Virus record (IMG/VR): IMGVR_UViG_3300009374_000001
Coordinates: 1-64,000 of that record
Origin: a virus
Direction: 5' to 3' (one strand)
Length of the DNA stretch: 64,000 nucleotides
This document shows, one piece after another, positions 29,701 through 38,273 of this stretch. Below the pieces are notes generated by a model, which had not been told where the DNA came from, did not search any database, and saw only the letters and a list, made by a program, of their open reading frames with translations. The position numbers and the translations under genes are program-made. Numbering within the stretch: the first letter of the stretch is position 1; each line of letters starts with the position of its first letter.

Positions 29701-31387
29701 AGGAGTAAAGTTTAAAATTAGCAATACCATCCCATCTAACGGTGATATTAATGAAACTAACTATAATAACTATAAGTTTTCTGCTATTCTTATTCCTCAC
29801 GACGGCACTAACTATGGAGAAGATAAGAAGCGTTTTGAAATTAAAATCATAATGAATAAAAAGTTTAAAAATATAACATTCTTAGTATTTTTACAGCTTG
29901 ACCACTTCATGACAGACTTTGCAGTTGATAGAACGTTACTTTACTCATTAGATACTTTTTATGAAGATTTATCTGGTACATCAGTAGGTGATTTACAAAT
30001 CCAAGGCATTATTGACTGTAGAGCTGAAGAAATTAGCGGCACAGATTTTTTAAATGGGATTGTTAAAGGCAGCTATGACGATAGAGGAATGCCAAGCAGA
30101 TTTAAAGAAGATATTAAGCTTAATGAAGAGGGCGTGTTTAATTCAATTAGAATAGATTATTTAGATTTAATATTTGACGTTGATAAAGTTATTTCAAATG
30201 GTGAACTAAGTTGTAGCAATTTTAGATATATTTCAACTGGAGAAATTGCATCACAGCCAACTACTATATCAAATTCAATATTAAGAGAATCAGAGTATGT
30301 TTATGAAAATGGTAGATTTAAAGCTGCATCTGGCATTTTAAGTAATTTAGCGATTGGGAACGTAGCTAAATTGCTAGCAGAAAACTCAGATTTTATTTCG
30401 TATGAAACTATTGATGAAAATGGAATTCTTTCGCAAAGCCAGTATAGCGTATCAGTAATTGACCAGACTGCATATTCAACAGCATTTGGAGATTTATATA
30501 GATATGGAGATAAATTTATGCCTAAGTTTAATGATGTAATTAGAACGTCCCATTATAGAATTAATGAATTTGATAATGCTGAAATAACTGAGAATGATAG
30601 AAACGCTGTTATATTTAATGCATTTAAAAATAGAAGCACAGAAGTTTTTAATGATATAGGTGGTGCTTTAATAGAAGGGCTATCATATAATGCCGTGATG
30701 AATAATTATATACCAAGCAACGGGGGTGTGCTAGGTTTAATAGACCCTGTAAGAATGAAAGATTTAAACGTTTTTGATAGCACATGGGCCAATGGCTATT
30801 ACACGCAAAGCTACTCTGTTAATAAACATGTTCTACAGAACGACATTCCAAATTTACTAGAGCATAAGGCGATGTTTGGCTCTAAGATGATAAATTTAAT
30901 TGATGAATTCGAAGCTGAGTACTTTATAGCAGATGAATTAACTTACACAGAATTAAATGAAGTAAGGTATATAGAAGGTGGAAGTAATATTAGATATGCT
31001 GAAACGCAAACACAGATACTATTAGATATAGACGTAACAAAAATAGCAATAAATGCTATATATGATACGTTTGTTAAGAACACGCTAAGCTTATATTTAA
31101 ATGAAAGAGATAGTAAAGAATATATTTTTAATAATTTATTGGATAAATATAATGTAGAAAGTATACAACTATATTCTGTTATTTCAACTGATGCAAATTT
31201 AAATGAGAGTTTACCGGTAGTTAACTTTCTAAATATGAATGACAAACTTAACTTAGGATATTCAATAAATAATAATTATAGTACTGAACAGTCTATAAAA
31301 AATAAATATGATGTGAGAATTATAGTTAATAAAACTAAAGGCTATAACTATTCATTTTCACCTACAATAAAAATGATAAAGATTTAA
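26726..31387 (+). CDS. Very large virion structural protein (1553 residues), GTG start
   Basis: This is the largest gene in the window. The start is GTG at 26726; the nearby ATGATG is out of frame. The N-terminus (FQLLRTNPKLTGNVKLIANS) and the segment FAPLWLNKNVPDYFIIFRNE resemble a structural protein I recall from other large myoviruses. The remainder is mixed alpha/beta, with no catalytic motif seen. Its size and place, between other large tail genes and the collagen-like fiber gene, suggest a tail fiber, fiber network or baseplate-peripheral protein. Confidence 0.6.
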   Translation: MNVDLTHDASFQLLRTNPKLTGNVKLIANSSNDIFLEAFDVGSALSKKKYKKYPVSSSGKYEEDLIRFYDNGNLSLKNIFEIENIQLDVKRKFNSQYYTKYWSGGDYAPNYYDENFSYFAPLWLNKNVPDYFIIFRNEDSLTEHIDESNLFEKSTIVKTFSLKEDSSIGKYIRSYSDRLFQYSDALSISFNKNIGATITGIDVTKGGFVNKSEIINSNFISTDGSIINDDEYITLGFERNGLAIGNILNLEFMFNDENAEIFKPYRYFGLYISENELGTFRLDGSAALRDIDNEKNQIPKISSEYDTNETNLSDFIQANIDGIAVYPEYESTPKSQYMSDKPSYLIPNEEDLQFNSVFYLKGKSGDFYNFKNNSDSSFKKIRLAANKINWKDLTGGNEIVLSAHVQQNNINGIARFEFAMKDAPKHGDRFFIARPKRQSYELILSNVSEFDTIRIAYTEKDYIDFAIPPDSGDILGEAYQACIDAWESTPVLEFTKYQVSRQGDKLVILENDFHGEDSDFNVSNLSGGDTSCTLNKLVSSEFKKYVVTAIDHNLISEGELLTLKRGKHLNKFFSNQGTLKEVTNALVDALNEGENLPYKVIIIDKNSHKILATAKSDGERSNSIIFGEYKLNTGDSISLEFQAISQHNIDGYNSWSFIGGSDSPYNKITIDKDLFSAFNEDEKFIRGIRPPSRDNELLQIAYVCSYIDEPIYDTLNNIIDFRDIDTKVTVYTEKNTKIYIDSTESIGLYELYNIPFGALSIFKVKDFDFNFYSTEYSISDELKSELIFYKDIFNNATNNNPDIEYFINNVGFNSVNTVDSNGTIIPAENEYTLFNENAGNNKHKSRINPYITKWSSLSNTDSRLNPHRLNSSIAFSNAGILPITKADERLSFAFTHEWFYLHTMPNWLGAVDLELNDIKNYFDYAIDISEDGLYNSNVNYFEKYFTINTLRKVILDDLANPYSATVTRGEQEVVETQHRYSKVNAHGETIFRGVKFKISNTIPSNGDINETNYNNYKFSAILIPHDGTNYGEDKKRFEIKIIMNKKFKNITFLVFLQLDHFMTDFAVDRTLLYSLDTFYEDLSGTSVGDLQIQGIIDCRAEEISGTDFLNGIVKGSYDDRGMPSRFKEDIKLNEEGVFNSIRIDYLDLIFDVDKVISNGELSCSNFRYISTGEIASQPTTISNSILRESEYVYENGRFKAASGILSNLAIGNVAKLLAENSDFISYETIDENGILSQSQYSVSVIDQTAYSTAFGDLYRYGDKFMPKFNDVIRTSHYRINEFDNAEITENDRNAVIFNAFKNRSTEVFNDIGGALIEGLSYNAVMNNYIPSNGGVLGLIDPVRMKDLNVFDSTWANGYYTQSYSVNKHVLQNDIPNLLEHKAMFGSKMINLIDEFEAEYFIADELTYTELNEVRYIEGGSNIRYAETQTQILLDIDVTKIAINAIYDTFVKNTLSLYLNERDSKEYIFNNLLDKYNVESIQLYSVISTDANLNESLPVVNFLNMNDKLNLGYSINNNYSTEQSIKNKYDVRIIVNKTKGYNYSFSPTIKMIKI

Positions 31388-31388
31388 T

Positions 31389-32837
31389 ATGTCAAATATA
31401 AAAATTAAAGAATTAACAAGTGCTGATAAACTTTCTGAGTTAGTTGGGAAGCTTAATTATAATTTTAACCAAATTTTAATCAATGGCGGAGGACCAGCTG
31501 GGTTTCGTGGAGAGGAAGGGCCCCAGGGTTTAATGGGTTTAATTGGACAACCTGGAGAACAAGGCATACAGGGTCTTCAAGGAGATGCTGGCTTAGATTT
31601 AACAGAAGAGTGGATTCAGCATAATCAAAACGGTGCTAGAATACTAACGCCTGGCATTGATGAAACTGGAAACCCTGCCAAAATATTACTAGGGGCAAAC
31701 GACTATGCATCATATGATGATTGGAACGAAATTGGTAACTACTCTGATGGAGGGTATATTTCAAGTATTGTAGATGGGACAAATATAGTCAATAATGCTA
31801 TTTTTGGGCATACTACCATGATAGGTGGAGATGGAAAATATCAAGCTTCTCAATTTGCAAGGTTTGCTGTAGATAATACAGGTACTTTACTTATACAGGG
31901 CGCGCAATCAATTGCTTCAGGAGCAGAAAATGGACTCATTATAGAATCTATAGATGCATTTATTAAATTACAAAATTCTGCAGCAGGAACTCCGTCATAT
32001 ACAATAGAAGATTCGCATTGGTTTAAGGGTGGTCATGTAATATTAGAAGATATTGATTTACAGTTATCCTATAATGAGCAAGGTCCGGGTGGTTTTATTA
32101 AAATTCTTGATCAAGATGGCAATATTCATAATTCGTTATGGCTTGACATGGATAACACTTTACATATAGGCCCAAACAGTTCTCAAATTGATCAGATTAC
32201 TTTTTCTACAAATATAAATGGAAAGTACGTAAGCATAGATGAAAATAGATTACTTATTAATTCGGGTGCAATAACAGAGTCTAGTGATTTAAAGTCTAAC
32301 TTTCAAATTGATAAAGATTTTGCAATTGAAACAAATGAAAGATGGGTTATATTTGGAAATAACTTCCATAGTATAACTACAGGAGATGAGCCTATTGAGA
32401 AGACTTGGAGTGAGGATGACAGTTTTGCACTTGCAATTGATAAACTAAGCAAAGAGTTTAATATTATTGCATTTGATGGAGATGCTGGAGAAATAGATAA
32501 TTACAGAGTAGCATTTAAAATGGATAAAAACGGGAGTTTAGAAATAGACTCAAGTTTTTTAAACCCGCCATTAAAGACAGGGAGTTATTTAAATCATTCT
32601 GCACTTGAACCAAGATATGTTTCTCAAGGTGGATTTAATAGCACTATTGCTGGATTTACAGAAGATGTTTGGATCAAAAGTTTCACTGGATATAACGCAG
32701 AACTTAAATGGGTCGATGCTACGTATAAAGCAGTATATGAACCAGATGAACAAACTGGGATAGATGGAAATGGTATGATAAGTTTTATAACAGGAGATGG
32801 AAAAATGCATTTTGCAGGAGTACATGAAAATAATTAA
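31389..32837 (+). CDS. Fiber protein with collagen-like Gly-X-Y segment
   Basis: Residues about 33-68 are a collagen-like run with glycine at every third position (GPAGFRGEEGPQGLMGLIGQ and on to GDAGLD). Before it is a short helical anchor (ADKLSELVGKLNYNFNQILI). After it are about 400 residues of beta-rich fiber-like sequence. Gly-X-Y shafts are well known in phage tail fibers and form triple helices. The gene starts one base after the previous stop. It is probably a host-contact fiber or its proximal part. Confidence 0.7.
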   Translation: MSNIKIKELTSADKLSELVGKLNYNFNQILINGGGPAGFRGEEGPQGLMGLIGQPGEQGIQGLQGDAGLDLTEEWIQHNQNGARILTPGIDETGNPAKILLGANDYASYDDWNEIGNYSDGGYISSIVDGTNIVNNAIFGHTTMIGGDGKYQASQFARFAVDNTGTLLIQGAQSIASGAENGLIIESIDAFIKLQNSAAGTPSYTIEDSHWFKGGHVILEDIDLQLSYNEQGPGGFIKILDQDGNIHNSLWLDMDNTLHIGPNSSQIDQITFSTNINGKYVSIDENRLLINSGAITESSDLKSNFQIDKDFAIETNERWVIFGNNFHSITTGDEPIEKTWSEDDSFALAIDKLSKEFNIIAFDGDAGEIDNYRVAFKMDKNGSLEIDSSFLNPPLKTGSYLNHSALEPRYVSQGGFNSTIAGFTEDVWIKSFTGYNAELKWVDATYKAVYEPDEQTGIDGNGMISFITGDGKMHFAGVHENN

Positions 32838-32852
32838 ATAAAAAGATAAATA

Positions 32853-34256
32853 ATGTCAGTTAAAAAGAACTTAACTAATGATGAATTAAAGAATGCTATA
32901 GCATTTACAATTGATTATAAGAATAAAAGAGTAGGAATTAATAAACCAGAACCTGAGTTTGAGATGGATGTTAGTGGAGACATTAATGCTTCAAATAATA
33001 TACAAGGTTCTAAAATTATTGGCTTAAGTAATAACAATACATTCGGTAGTACTACAGTAACTGGTGTTTTGAATGTAGATGGGATTACACAATATACTCC
33101 TTACGCATTCCCACCAGATGGAGTTTCACTAGGCTCAGAATATTTTAATGCAAATACTAAGAAAAAATACTACTATGATGGTAATAACTGGATCCCTGTG
33201 GTTGGTGACTTAAACGATTTTCAACTAATACTCGATATTGAGCCGATAGCAGATAATATAGAATTTAGAAAAGTAGCAGGGTATAATACTATTATCACAG
33301 CAAACGGGGCTGTTCCTTCAAACGGCGACCCTACCTCACACCACTATGTACCTTTTATTACTACTAATAATTTTGGTACTGCACTTATTGCGAAGTTATC
33401 AGCAGAAACTATTACCACAAGAGGCGTTGGCGATGATAATAACGTAAGTCATTTAAGTATAGGTGATGTGACATTTAACGGGTATGCAATAGGACAACAT
33501 ACTATTCAAGTTTTAAATACTGATAATAGTGTTCATAATTTTATGTACTATCCAAATGACCAAGATATAAGCTTCGATTTAGAAACAGTTGAAGCAAATC
33601 CAGTAATATTAAAGGGATTAAGTGAGTGGGGTATCGGAGAAAGTGAAGTACAAATAACTGTAGATAATTTAGTTACAAATGACGCAGGCGGTGCATATAT
33701 ACCAGCAGAAAATACCATAGATGGAGTTAGGTGGAATTTGTCAGGATGGGAAATTGAATGGGTTGGTTTAGATGAAACTATTGAATTCTTAGTAGAAGGC
33801 GATTCTTTTCAATTTGGAAATTCAACGCTTGGTGCATCAGTTGGAGCTACAGCAGCTGATAATGACGTAGGAAAGCTAACGCTTTATATTAATAACATTA
33901 CAGGAGATGGTAGAAGAGTTGCAAAAGTTACAGGGAAGTTTTCACAAGAGCAAGGCGCTGTAACTCATGAACTTATATTATCTCAATTAGGCTTAGACCA
34001 AGGAGTTGAACCATTAAATAATACATTAGGAACAAGCACATTAAATGAAAATTCACAAATTGGATTATACGTAAAAGATGAAAGTGACTATAGAGAAAGA
34101 TTCATGTATTGGTTGGTTAACGGCGTTCAGTATAATGGGTCTGGTTCAGCATTCCTCTTGATGCTAACTATGGATTCAGACAAAACAGTGGTTGCAAGAT
34201 TTGGTCCACCGAGTCCTGACGGTGATGAACAGCTAGGTGGCGGACCACAATTTTAA
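32853..34256 (+). CDS. Tail fiber-like protein with C-terminal InlB-like repeat
   Basis: The N-terminal part (IDYKNKRVGINKPEPEFEMD and SGDINASNNIQGSKIIG) is a common fiber shaft motif. A central beta region follows. The C-terminus (residues about 405-455: YWLVNGVQYNGSGSAFLLML then TMDSDKTVVARFGP) matches the pattern of InlB B-type repeats found in surface adhesins. I infer a receptor-binding or distal fiber protein. The InlB-like module could have been acquired from a bacterial surface protein. Confidence 0.65.
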   Translation: MSVKKNLTNDELKNAIAFTIDYKNKRVGINKPEPEFEMDVSGDINASNNIQGSKIIGLSNNNTFGSTTVTGVLNVDGITQYTPYAFPPDGVSLGSEYFNANTKKKYYYDGNNWIPVVGDLNDFQLILDIEPIADNIEFRKVAGYNTIITANGAVPSNGDPTSHHYVPFITTNNFGTALIAKLSAETITTRGVGDDNNVSHLSIGDVTFNGYAIGQHTIQVLNTDNSVHNFMYYPNDQDISFDLETVEANPVILKGLSEWGIGESEVQITVDNLVTNDAGGAYIPAENTIDGVRWNLSGWEIEWVGLDETIEFLVEGDSFQFGNSTLGASVGATAADNDVGKLTLYINNITGDGRRVAKVTGKFSQEQGAVTHELILSQLGLDQGVEPLNNTLGTSTLNENSQIGLYVKDESDYRERFMYWLVNGVQYNGSGSAFLLMLTMDSDKTVVARFGPPSPDGDEQLGGGPQF

Positions 34257-34270
34257 AAATAAAAGCTAAT

Positions 34271-34510
34271 ATGCAATTAAGTAAAAAAGAATATTTTACA
34301 ATAAAAAACATGATAGATGATTATAAAAATGTCTATAATAAGATTTGTGAATTAGAAGATGAGATGAAAAAATGTCATGAAACACAAATTAAATTAGAAG
34401 AACATTTAAGATATATTAGAGAAAATGAAAAAAGATTCTCAAATAAACTAGAAGAAAGATACGGTCCTGGGAAATTAAACGCAGCTACCTTAGAATATGA
34501 AACGAAATAA
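34271..34510 (+). CDS. Small coiled-coil protein
   Basis: The 79-residue protein is almost wholly helical and charged (YNKICELEDEMKKCHETQIK, LEEHLRYIRENEKRFSNKLE), consistent with a coiled coil. It lies between fiber-like and tail genes, 14 bases after the previous stop. A fiber-assembly chaperone or small trimeric connector is possible; nothing in the sequence decides. Confidence 0.65.
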   Translation: MQLSKKEYFTIKNMIDDYKNVYNKICELEDEMKKCHETQIKLEEHLRYIRENEKRFSNKLEERYGPGKLNAATLEYETK

Positions 34511-34522
34511 AGAAGTATAAAC

Positions 34523-35878
34523 ATGGGAGAAAGTTCAAAATATTTTAAAATCTCTAGCGAGATATTAATGGAATACATTTATCATGACCCAAGCGCTGCA
34601 GCACAGGGCTATCATGTTAAGGGTAACTCGAATCATCCAGATTACCCTGATGATCCAAGAGGGCCTATTATTGAAACAGACTTAAACGATGCAACTATCA
34701 ACATATTAGAGAATTTGCATAACGGTAGTAATTATTTCTCATTTGCAAAGTACCTAAGTCACCCTGGTATAAACACAGATCTATACCCGCTAGGAAATTA
34801 TAGAGATAGGAGCTCTTTAGAAATCAATGCAGATGAAGCTAAATATGCATTACTTAATGATAATAGCCAAGTCAATTATATAGACTTTGATAGTAATATT
34901 ACAGGAACTGATGCGCTAAACGCGCAAATTACAGATGCTTTAAATGTTGCACCTAAGAAATCTATGGTATATGATACAGTTAAGCTTCATTTAGTAAATT
35001 CATATGACATAAGTAATGAATATGGTGGATTTATATTAGAACTAAATATGCTAGATTCTATAGATGTTAAGCACTATTTATCTTCTTTGTTGTATCTAAA
35101 TTCAGACTCATTTGAGAAGATTAACCCTAGACCTTTTATCTTAGGTGGGGCAATGTTTAATAAGTATATAGAGTTTAAAGTACCATCGTTAAAATGGATG
35201 GAAGAAGACTGGAATAATGACCCGACACAAACAGATACTTTTGTTTATGCATTTACAAATGGTAATGGGCCAAAAGAAAATGGTAATATTGATGTATCAT
35301 TAAGATTTATTAGTAATATATATGAAGATTCAGGCTATACGTATTTTAATGCACCAGAATCTATGGGATTTAATCTTAATAGAGAAGATGAGTATGCGGG
35401 ATTAATTGCAGTGCTAGAAGAAGCAGAAGATGGAGAGTATTTTAAACTTTATGGAGAATATGATGGTGAAATTTATGAAAACTTTATTACTTCTTTAATG
35501 AATACAAGTAATGCAGATTATATAGTATTTCATGACATCCAAGTATTTGAACAGATTGGTCTTTTAGGAGAAGGGAGCACGAGCAGTTTTATTGAAACGA
35601 GTAACATTACATTTGTGCAAACATCTGACTTTGAAGATCCATATCTATTTAGACCGATTATAAAAAATGCGAATGCTGCAGTTTCATATAGAATTGAATA
35701 CAACTTAAGATTATATAACAGTATCGATAATTCACAAATAATTAAACGAGCAAGCTTCGGCAGCTTTGATACAAAGAAGTATGGAAAAAAGATGAAAAGA
35801 ATAAATTTAGGCACAGTTCCTACTGTCACGAAGATTTATAATGTTATTGATAAACTTGCAACTATGGAGATTAAATAA
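34523..35878 (+). CDS. Probable virion structural protein (451 residues)
   Basis: The protein is acidic, Asn/Tyr/Asp-rich and beta-rich (KHYLSSLLYLNSDSFEKINP, SYRIEYNLRLYNSIDNSQII) with no enzyme motif. Its stop overlaps the start of the tube-like gene (TAATG), so the two are probably made together. Location among fiber and tube-like genes indicates a tail role. Confidence 0.6.
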   Translation: MGESSKYFKISSEILMEYIYHDPSAAAQGYHVKGNSNHPDYPDDPRGPIIETDLNDATINILENLHNGSNYFSFAKYLSHPGINTDLYPLGNYRDRSSLEINADEAKYALLNDNSQVNYIDFDSNITGTDALNAQITDALNVAPKKSMVYDTVKLHLVNSYDISNEYGGFILELNMLDSIDVKHYLSSLLYLNSDSFEKINPRPFILGGAMFNKYIEFKVPSLKWMEEDWNNDPTQTDTFVYAFTNGNGPKENGNIDVSLRFISNIYEDSGYTYFNAPESMGFNLNREDEYAGLIAVLEEAEDGEYFKLYGEYDGEIYENFITSLMNTSNADYIVFHDIQVFEQIGLLGEGSTSSFIETSNITFVQTSDFEDPYLFRPIIKNANAAVSYRIEYNLRLYNSIDNSQIIKRASFGSFDTKKYGKKMKRINLGTVPTVTKIYNVIDKLATMEIK

Positions 35879-36420
35879 TGTTATTAAATGCAAGAAATAA
35901 TCAGTTCGACTTTAAATTCCCTAGAAACTTTATTCCAGAAGCAATTGAAGAGAAATATGGGTCTTACTTAAACAGAATCCCAGGGAATGTAGTTGAAAAA
36001 ACTATAGATTTTATCAATTATACAATTCAAAGTGTATCAATACCAAGCTTTGGCTTTGACCCCGCAGAAGTTCAAACTAACGACGGGACAGTTACATACT
36101 TTAAGGGAAGTCAGCCGCTTCAGCAATTAATTGATAGGGAGTTTACTGTGACATTCCAGCTTGTCGACGGGTATATAAACTATTGGATATTACTAGACAC
36201 GCTCTTATATTATTACGTGTTAGATAATAATATTGATGATTTTTTATTAAGAATGAAAGATTCAGAAGGGAATGCATTGGTAACAATCAAAATGATTGAA
36301 CCGATTATGAAAATGCTAACTGAGCTAGAGTTAAGTTTTGCAAGTAATGTAGCAGAGTTCCAGACATTTGATGTTTCTTTTACATATAATATTATGGAAA
36401 TAAATATGGAGATTGATTAG
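35878..36420 (+). CDS. Tail tube-fold protein (gp19-like)
   Basis: The 180-residue protein has the size and strand order of a tail tube protein: a conserved loop SVSIPSFGFDPAE, then SQPLQQLIDREFTVTFQLVD, a helix (YWILLDTLLYYYV), and the final strands AEFQTFDVSFTYNIMEINM. T4 gp19 is 163 residues. No sheath gene is next to it, so it may be the main tube displaced from the sheath, or a tube-fold paralogue in the baseplate or fiber joint. Confidence 0.55.
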   Translation: MLLNARNNQFDFKFPRNFIPEAIEEKYGSYLNRIPGNVVEKTIDFINYTIQSVSIPSFGFDPAEVQTNDGTVTYFKGSQPLQQLIDREFTVTFQLVDGYINYWILLDTLLYYYVLDNNIDDFLLRMKDSEGNALVTIKMIEPIMKMLTELELSFASNVAEFQTFDVSFTYNIMEINMEID

Positions 36421-36779
36421 TGGAAGATGTAGTACAAGAAATAACAACTGAGCTTATAGGTAAATATGGCTGGATGGCACTTGCATTTTTTACTCTTTCT
36501 ATATTTAGAAACACTATAACAGAAATGATAGAGGCGTTAGGCATTTTTATTGGAAATGATTTTAATAATGATGATGTAATATATGTAAATGGCAGAGAAG
36601 CCAGAATTATTAGAGTTACTTTAAGAAAGACAGTTTTTTATATGGTTGAAGAAAATACAAAGATGGTAGTTAAAAATACAAGATTAAAGTCTTTAACACT
36701 GGAGAAAAAATTACCAAATACTGAGTATAGACAAAAATATATAGAAATGAGAAACAAACATAAAAAAGATAATATATAA
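36420..36779 (+). CDS. Miniature MscS-like membrane protein, GTG start
   Basis: The GTG shares a base with the preceding TAG. One membrane segment is visible at about residues 16-46 (YGWMALAFFTLSIF and following). It is followed by a sequence that fits the MscS beta domain (NDDVIYVNGREARIIRVTLR, then TKMVVKNTRLKSLTLEKKLP), matching the family pattern in which a hydrophobic strand precedes a polar N-x-x-L turn. Full MscS proteins have three or more membrane helices and about 280 residues; this has 119. I infer a membrane pore or regulator, perhaps for lysis or superinfection. It could also be an unrelated small beta-domain membrane protein. Confidence 0.55.
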   Translation: MEDVVQEITTELIGKYGWMALAFFTLSIFRNTITEMIEALGIFIGNDFNNDDVIYVNGREARIIRVTLRKTVFYMVEENTKMVVKNTRLKSLTLEKKLPNTEYRQKYIEMRNKHKKDNI

Positions 36780-36782
36780 TTT

Positions 36783-37160
36783 ATGGAAACATTTTTAGAA
36801 TTTATAGAAAAGGAAGATAAAATTTCAGAAGCTGAAGTTGAATCGCTTAATGAAAATCTCAAGTCAGAATTAACTGAAGAAGAAGAAGCTGAAGTTGATG
36901 CAGCAATCGATGCGTTTGTTGAAGAGTACTTAGATAAAGGAAAAACACTCGCGGATCTTAATGAAGAAATGACAAATGAAGGCATACTTGGTGGTATATT
37001 TGGTGGACTTACCGGATTTGCATTTGGCAAGAGTGTAGGAAAGCTTATTGCAAAAGTCTTAGGAATTAGTAAAGGAGTTTTATATGACTTATTGACTTCA
37101 AGACTTGTAGGGGCAGCTCTTGGTGCGGCAATTGGAAATAGTTTAGGTAAGAAAAAATAA
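36783..37160 (+). CDS. Tagged, glycine-zipper membrane protein (class A N-terminal tag)
   Basis: The N-terminus METFLEFIEKE resembles the T4 capsid-targeting sequence (MKTYQEFIxE). A very acidic middle (EEEEAEVDAAIDAFVEEYLD) follows, then two Gly-rich hydrophobic segments (GGIFGGLTGFAFGKSVGK and GAALGAAIGNSLGKKK). Glycine-zipper segments insert into or cross membranes. I infer a virion-carried or late membrane-active protein, possibly linked to DNA entry or lysis with the MscS-like gene upstream. Confidence 0.55.
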   Translation: METFLEFIEKEDKISEAEVESLNENLKSELTEEEEAEVDAAIDAFVEEYLDKGKTLADLNEEMTNEGILGGIFGGLTGFAFGKSVGKLIAKVLGISKGVLYDLLTSRLVGAALGAAIGNSLGKKK

Positions 37161-37171
37161 AATAAGATAAA

Positions 37172-37510
37172 ATGAAAACATCAGAATTACAAAAAATAAT
37201 TAGAGAAGAAATTCAAAGCTTGAATGAAGGCAACATTGCAATAAACACTAAGCATAGATATTGGTATGGTGTAGATTCTCCAGAAAAGCAATCTGATAAA
37301 TTTTTAGTTGCAAATAAAGGTGTTGATAAGAAAAAAATAGAAAATAAAGATTTACAAATATGGATTACTAAATTTGTAAAAGATAATAAATTAAAAGATG
37401 CTTGGGATTATAATTGGATTGCAATGTTTTGCTATTCTATGAAGTATACAAATAAATATAAAAACGTTGATTTAGGTAAAATGGACGAATGGGCAAGAAA
37501 AAACCATTAA
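37172..37510 (+). CDS. Tagged protein of unknown function (class B N-terminal tag)
   Basis: The N-terminus MKTSELQKIIREEIQSLNEG matches the class B tag and ends in LNE|G, a good gp21-type cleavage site. The remaining ~92 residues are basic and Trp/Tyr-rich (HRYWYGVDSPEKQSDKFLVA, KLKDAWDYNWIAMFCYSMKY). No known motif is seen. The gene is followed at once by the resolvase gene, whose TTG directly follows this stop. Confidence 0.65.
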   Translation: MKTSELQKIIREEIQSLNEGNIAINTKHRYWYGVDSPEKQSDKFLVANKGVDKKKIENKDLQIWITKFVKDNKLKDAWDYNWIAMFCYSMKYTNKYKNVDLGKMDEWARKNH

Positions 37511-38173
37511 TTGAAAGACATTTTCATAGGCATAGACTTTAGTCTTAAAAGCCCAGGCATTTGTATTTATAAAGATAACACGTATAAGTGGTTAAGCTTT
37601 ATTTCACTTGATAAAAAACACACAAAGAAAGAGATTAAAGTCATTGAAGAACTTTCTACATTAGCAGATGTTGAGGTTATAGAATTAATTTCAAGAGATA
37701 TTAAAAAGAAAGTATTGCGTTCAGAATTTGAGAAACTCAGGCTTTACACAGATAATGCATTACTCATATTAAAACATCTTAAGTTTGCAATTGGACAGAG
37801 GACAGATGATACAAGTTTACACTTTATATTTGAAGGATATAGCTATGGAAGTCAAACAAATAATTTGATAGACATTGTAGGAGCTACCACAATCTTAAAA
37901 AACATGATAATATTGGAATTCATATATGCAGAAGATTCTATGATAGTTCTTGCTCCTACTACTATTAAGAAACAAGCAGGTCATGGGAGATATAATAAAA
38001 GAGAATTATGGGATGTCTTTTCAGAGAATAGACTAGGTGATAAAGATATAGTGAAGTCAGATTTTTATAACTTTGCAAAAGAATTAGAAATAGGTAAGAA
38101 AGTCTATGCACCATTAGATGACTTAGTTGATTCATACTTGGTTATTAATGCAGGAATTAGATTAAAAGATTAA
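37511..38173 (+). CDS. RuvC-like Holliday junction resolvase, TTG start
   Basis: The start of an RNase H/RuvC fold is clear: FIGIDFSLKSPGICIY with D9, then HFIFEGYSYGSQ supplying a glutamate, and APLDDLVDSYLVINAG near the C-terminus supplying the last aspartates. This would cut branched DNA before packaging, the role of endonuclease VII (gp49) in T4. No in-frame ATG lies before D9, so the TTG directly after the upstream stop is the likely start. It is followed by a promoter-containing gap and gp32. Confidence 0.7.
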   Translation: MKDIFIGIDFSLKSPGICIYKDNTYKWLSFISLDKKHTKKEIKVIEELSTLADVEVIELISRDIKKKVLRSEFEKLRLYTDNALLILKHLKFAIGQRTDDTSLHFIFEGYSYGSQTNNLIDIVGATTILKNMIILEFIYAEDSMIVLAPTTIKKQAGHGRYNKRELWDVFSENRLGDKDIVKSDFYNFAKELEIGKKVYAPLDDLVDSYLVINAGIRLKD

Positions 38174-38178
38174 ATACA

Positions 38179-38210
38179 TAAACAAATAATCATTATTTAA
38201 TATAATAATT
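38179..38210 (+). promoter_or_regulatory. Promoter upstream of gp32, near-identical to the one before dUTPase
   Basis: TATAAT is at 38201-38206 and TAAACA, a possible -35 element, at 38179-38184. The 22-base stretch ending at 38210 is repeated with one change at 53238-53259 upstream of dUTPase. The 100-base gap 38174-38273 contains no gene. Conservation at two replication loci argues for a real early or middle promoter. Confidence 0.6.
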
Positions 38211-38273
38211 GTTAAAGAGCTAATAGGCACTTTACAGGCAATAAACAAAACAAAGAAGTTAAGAGGCAATAAA

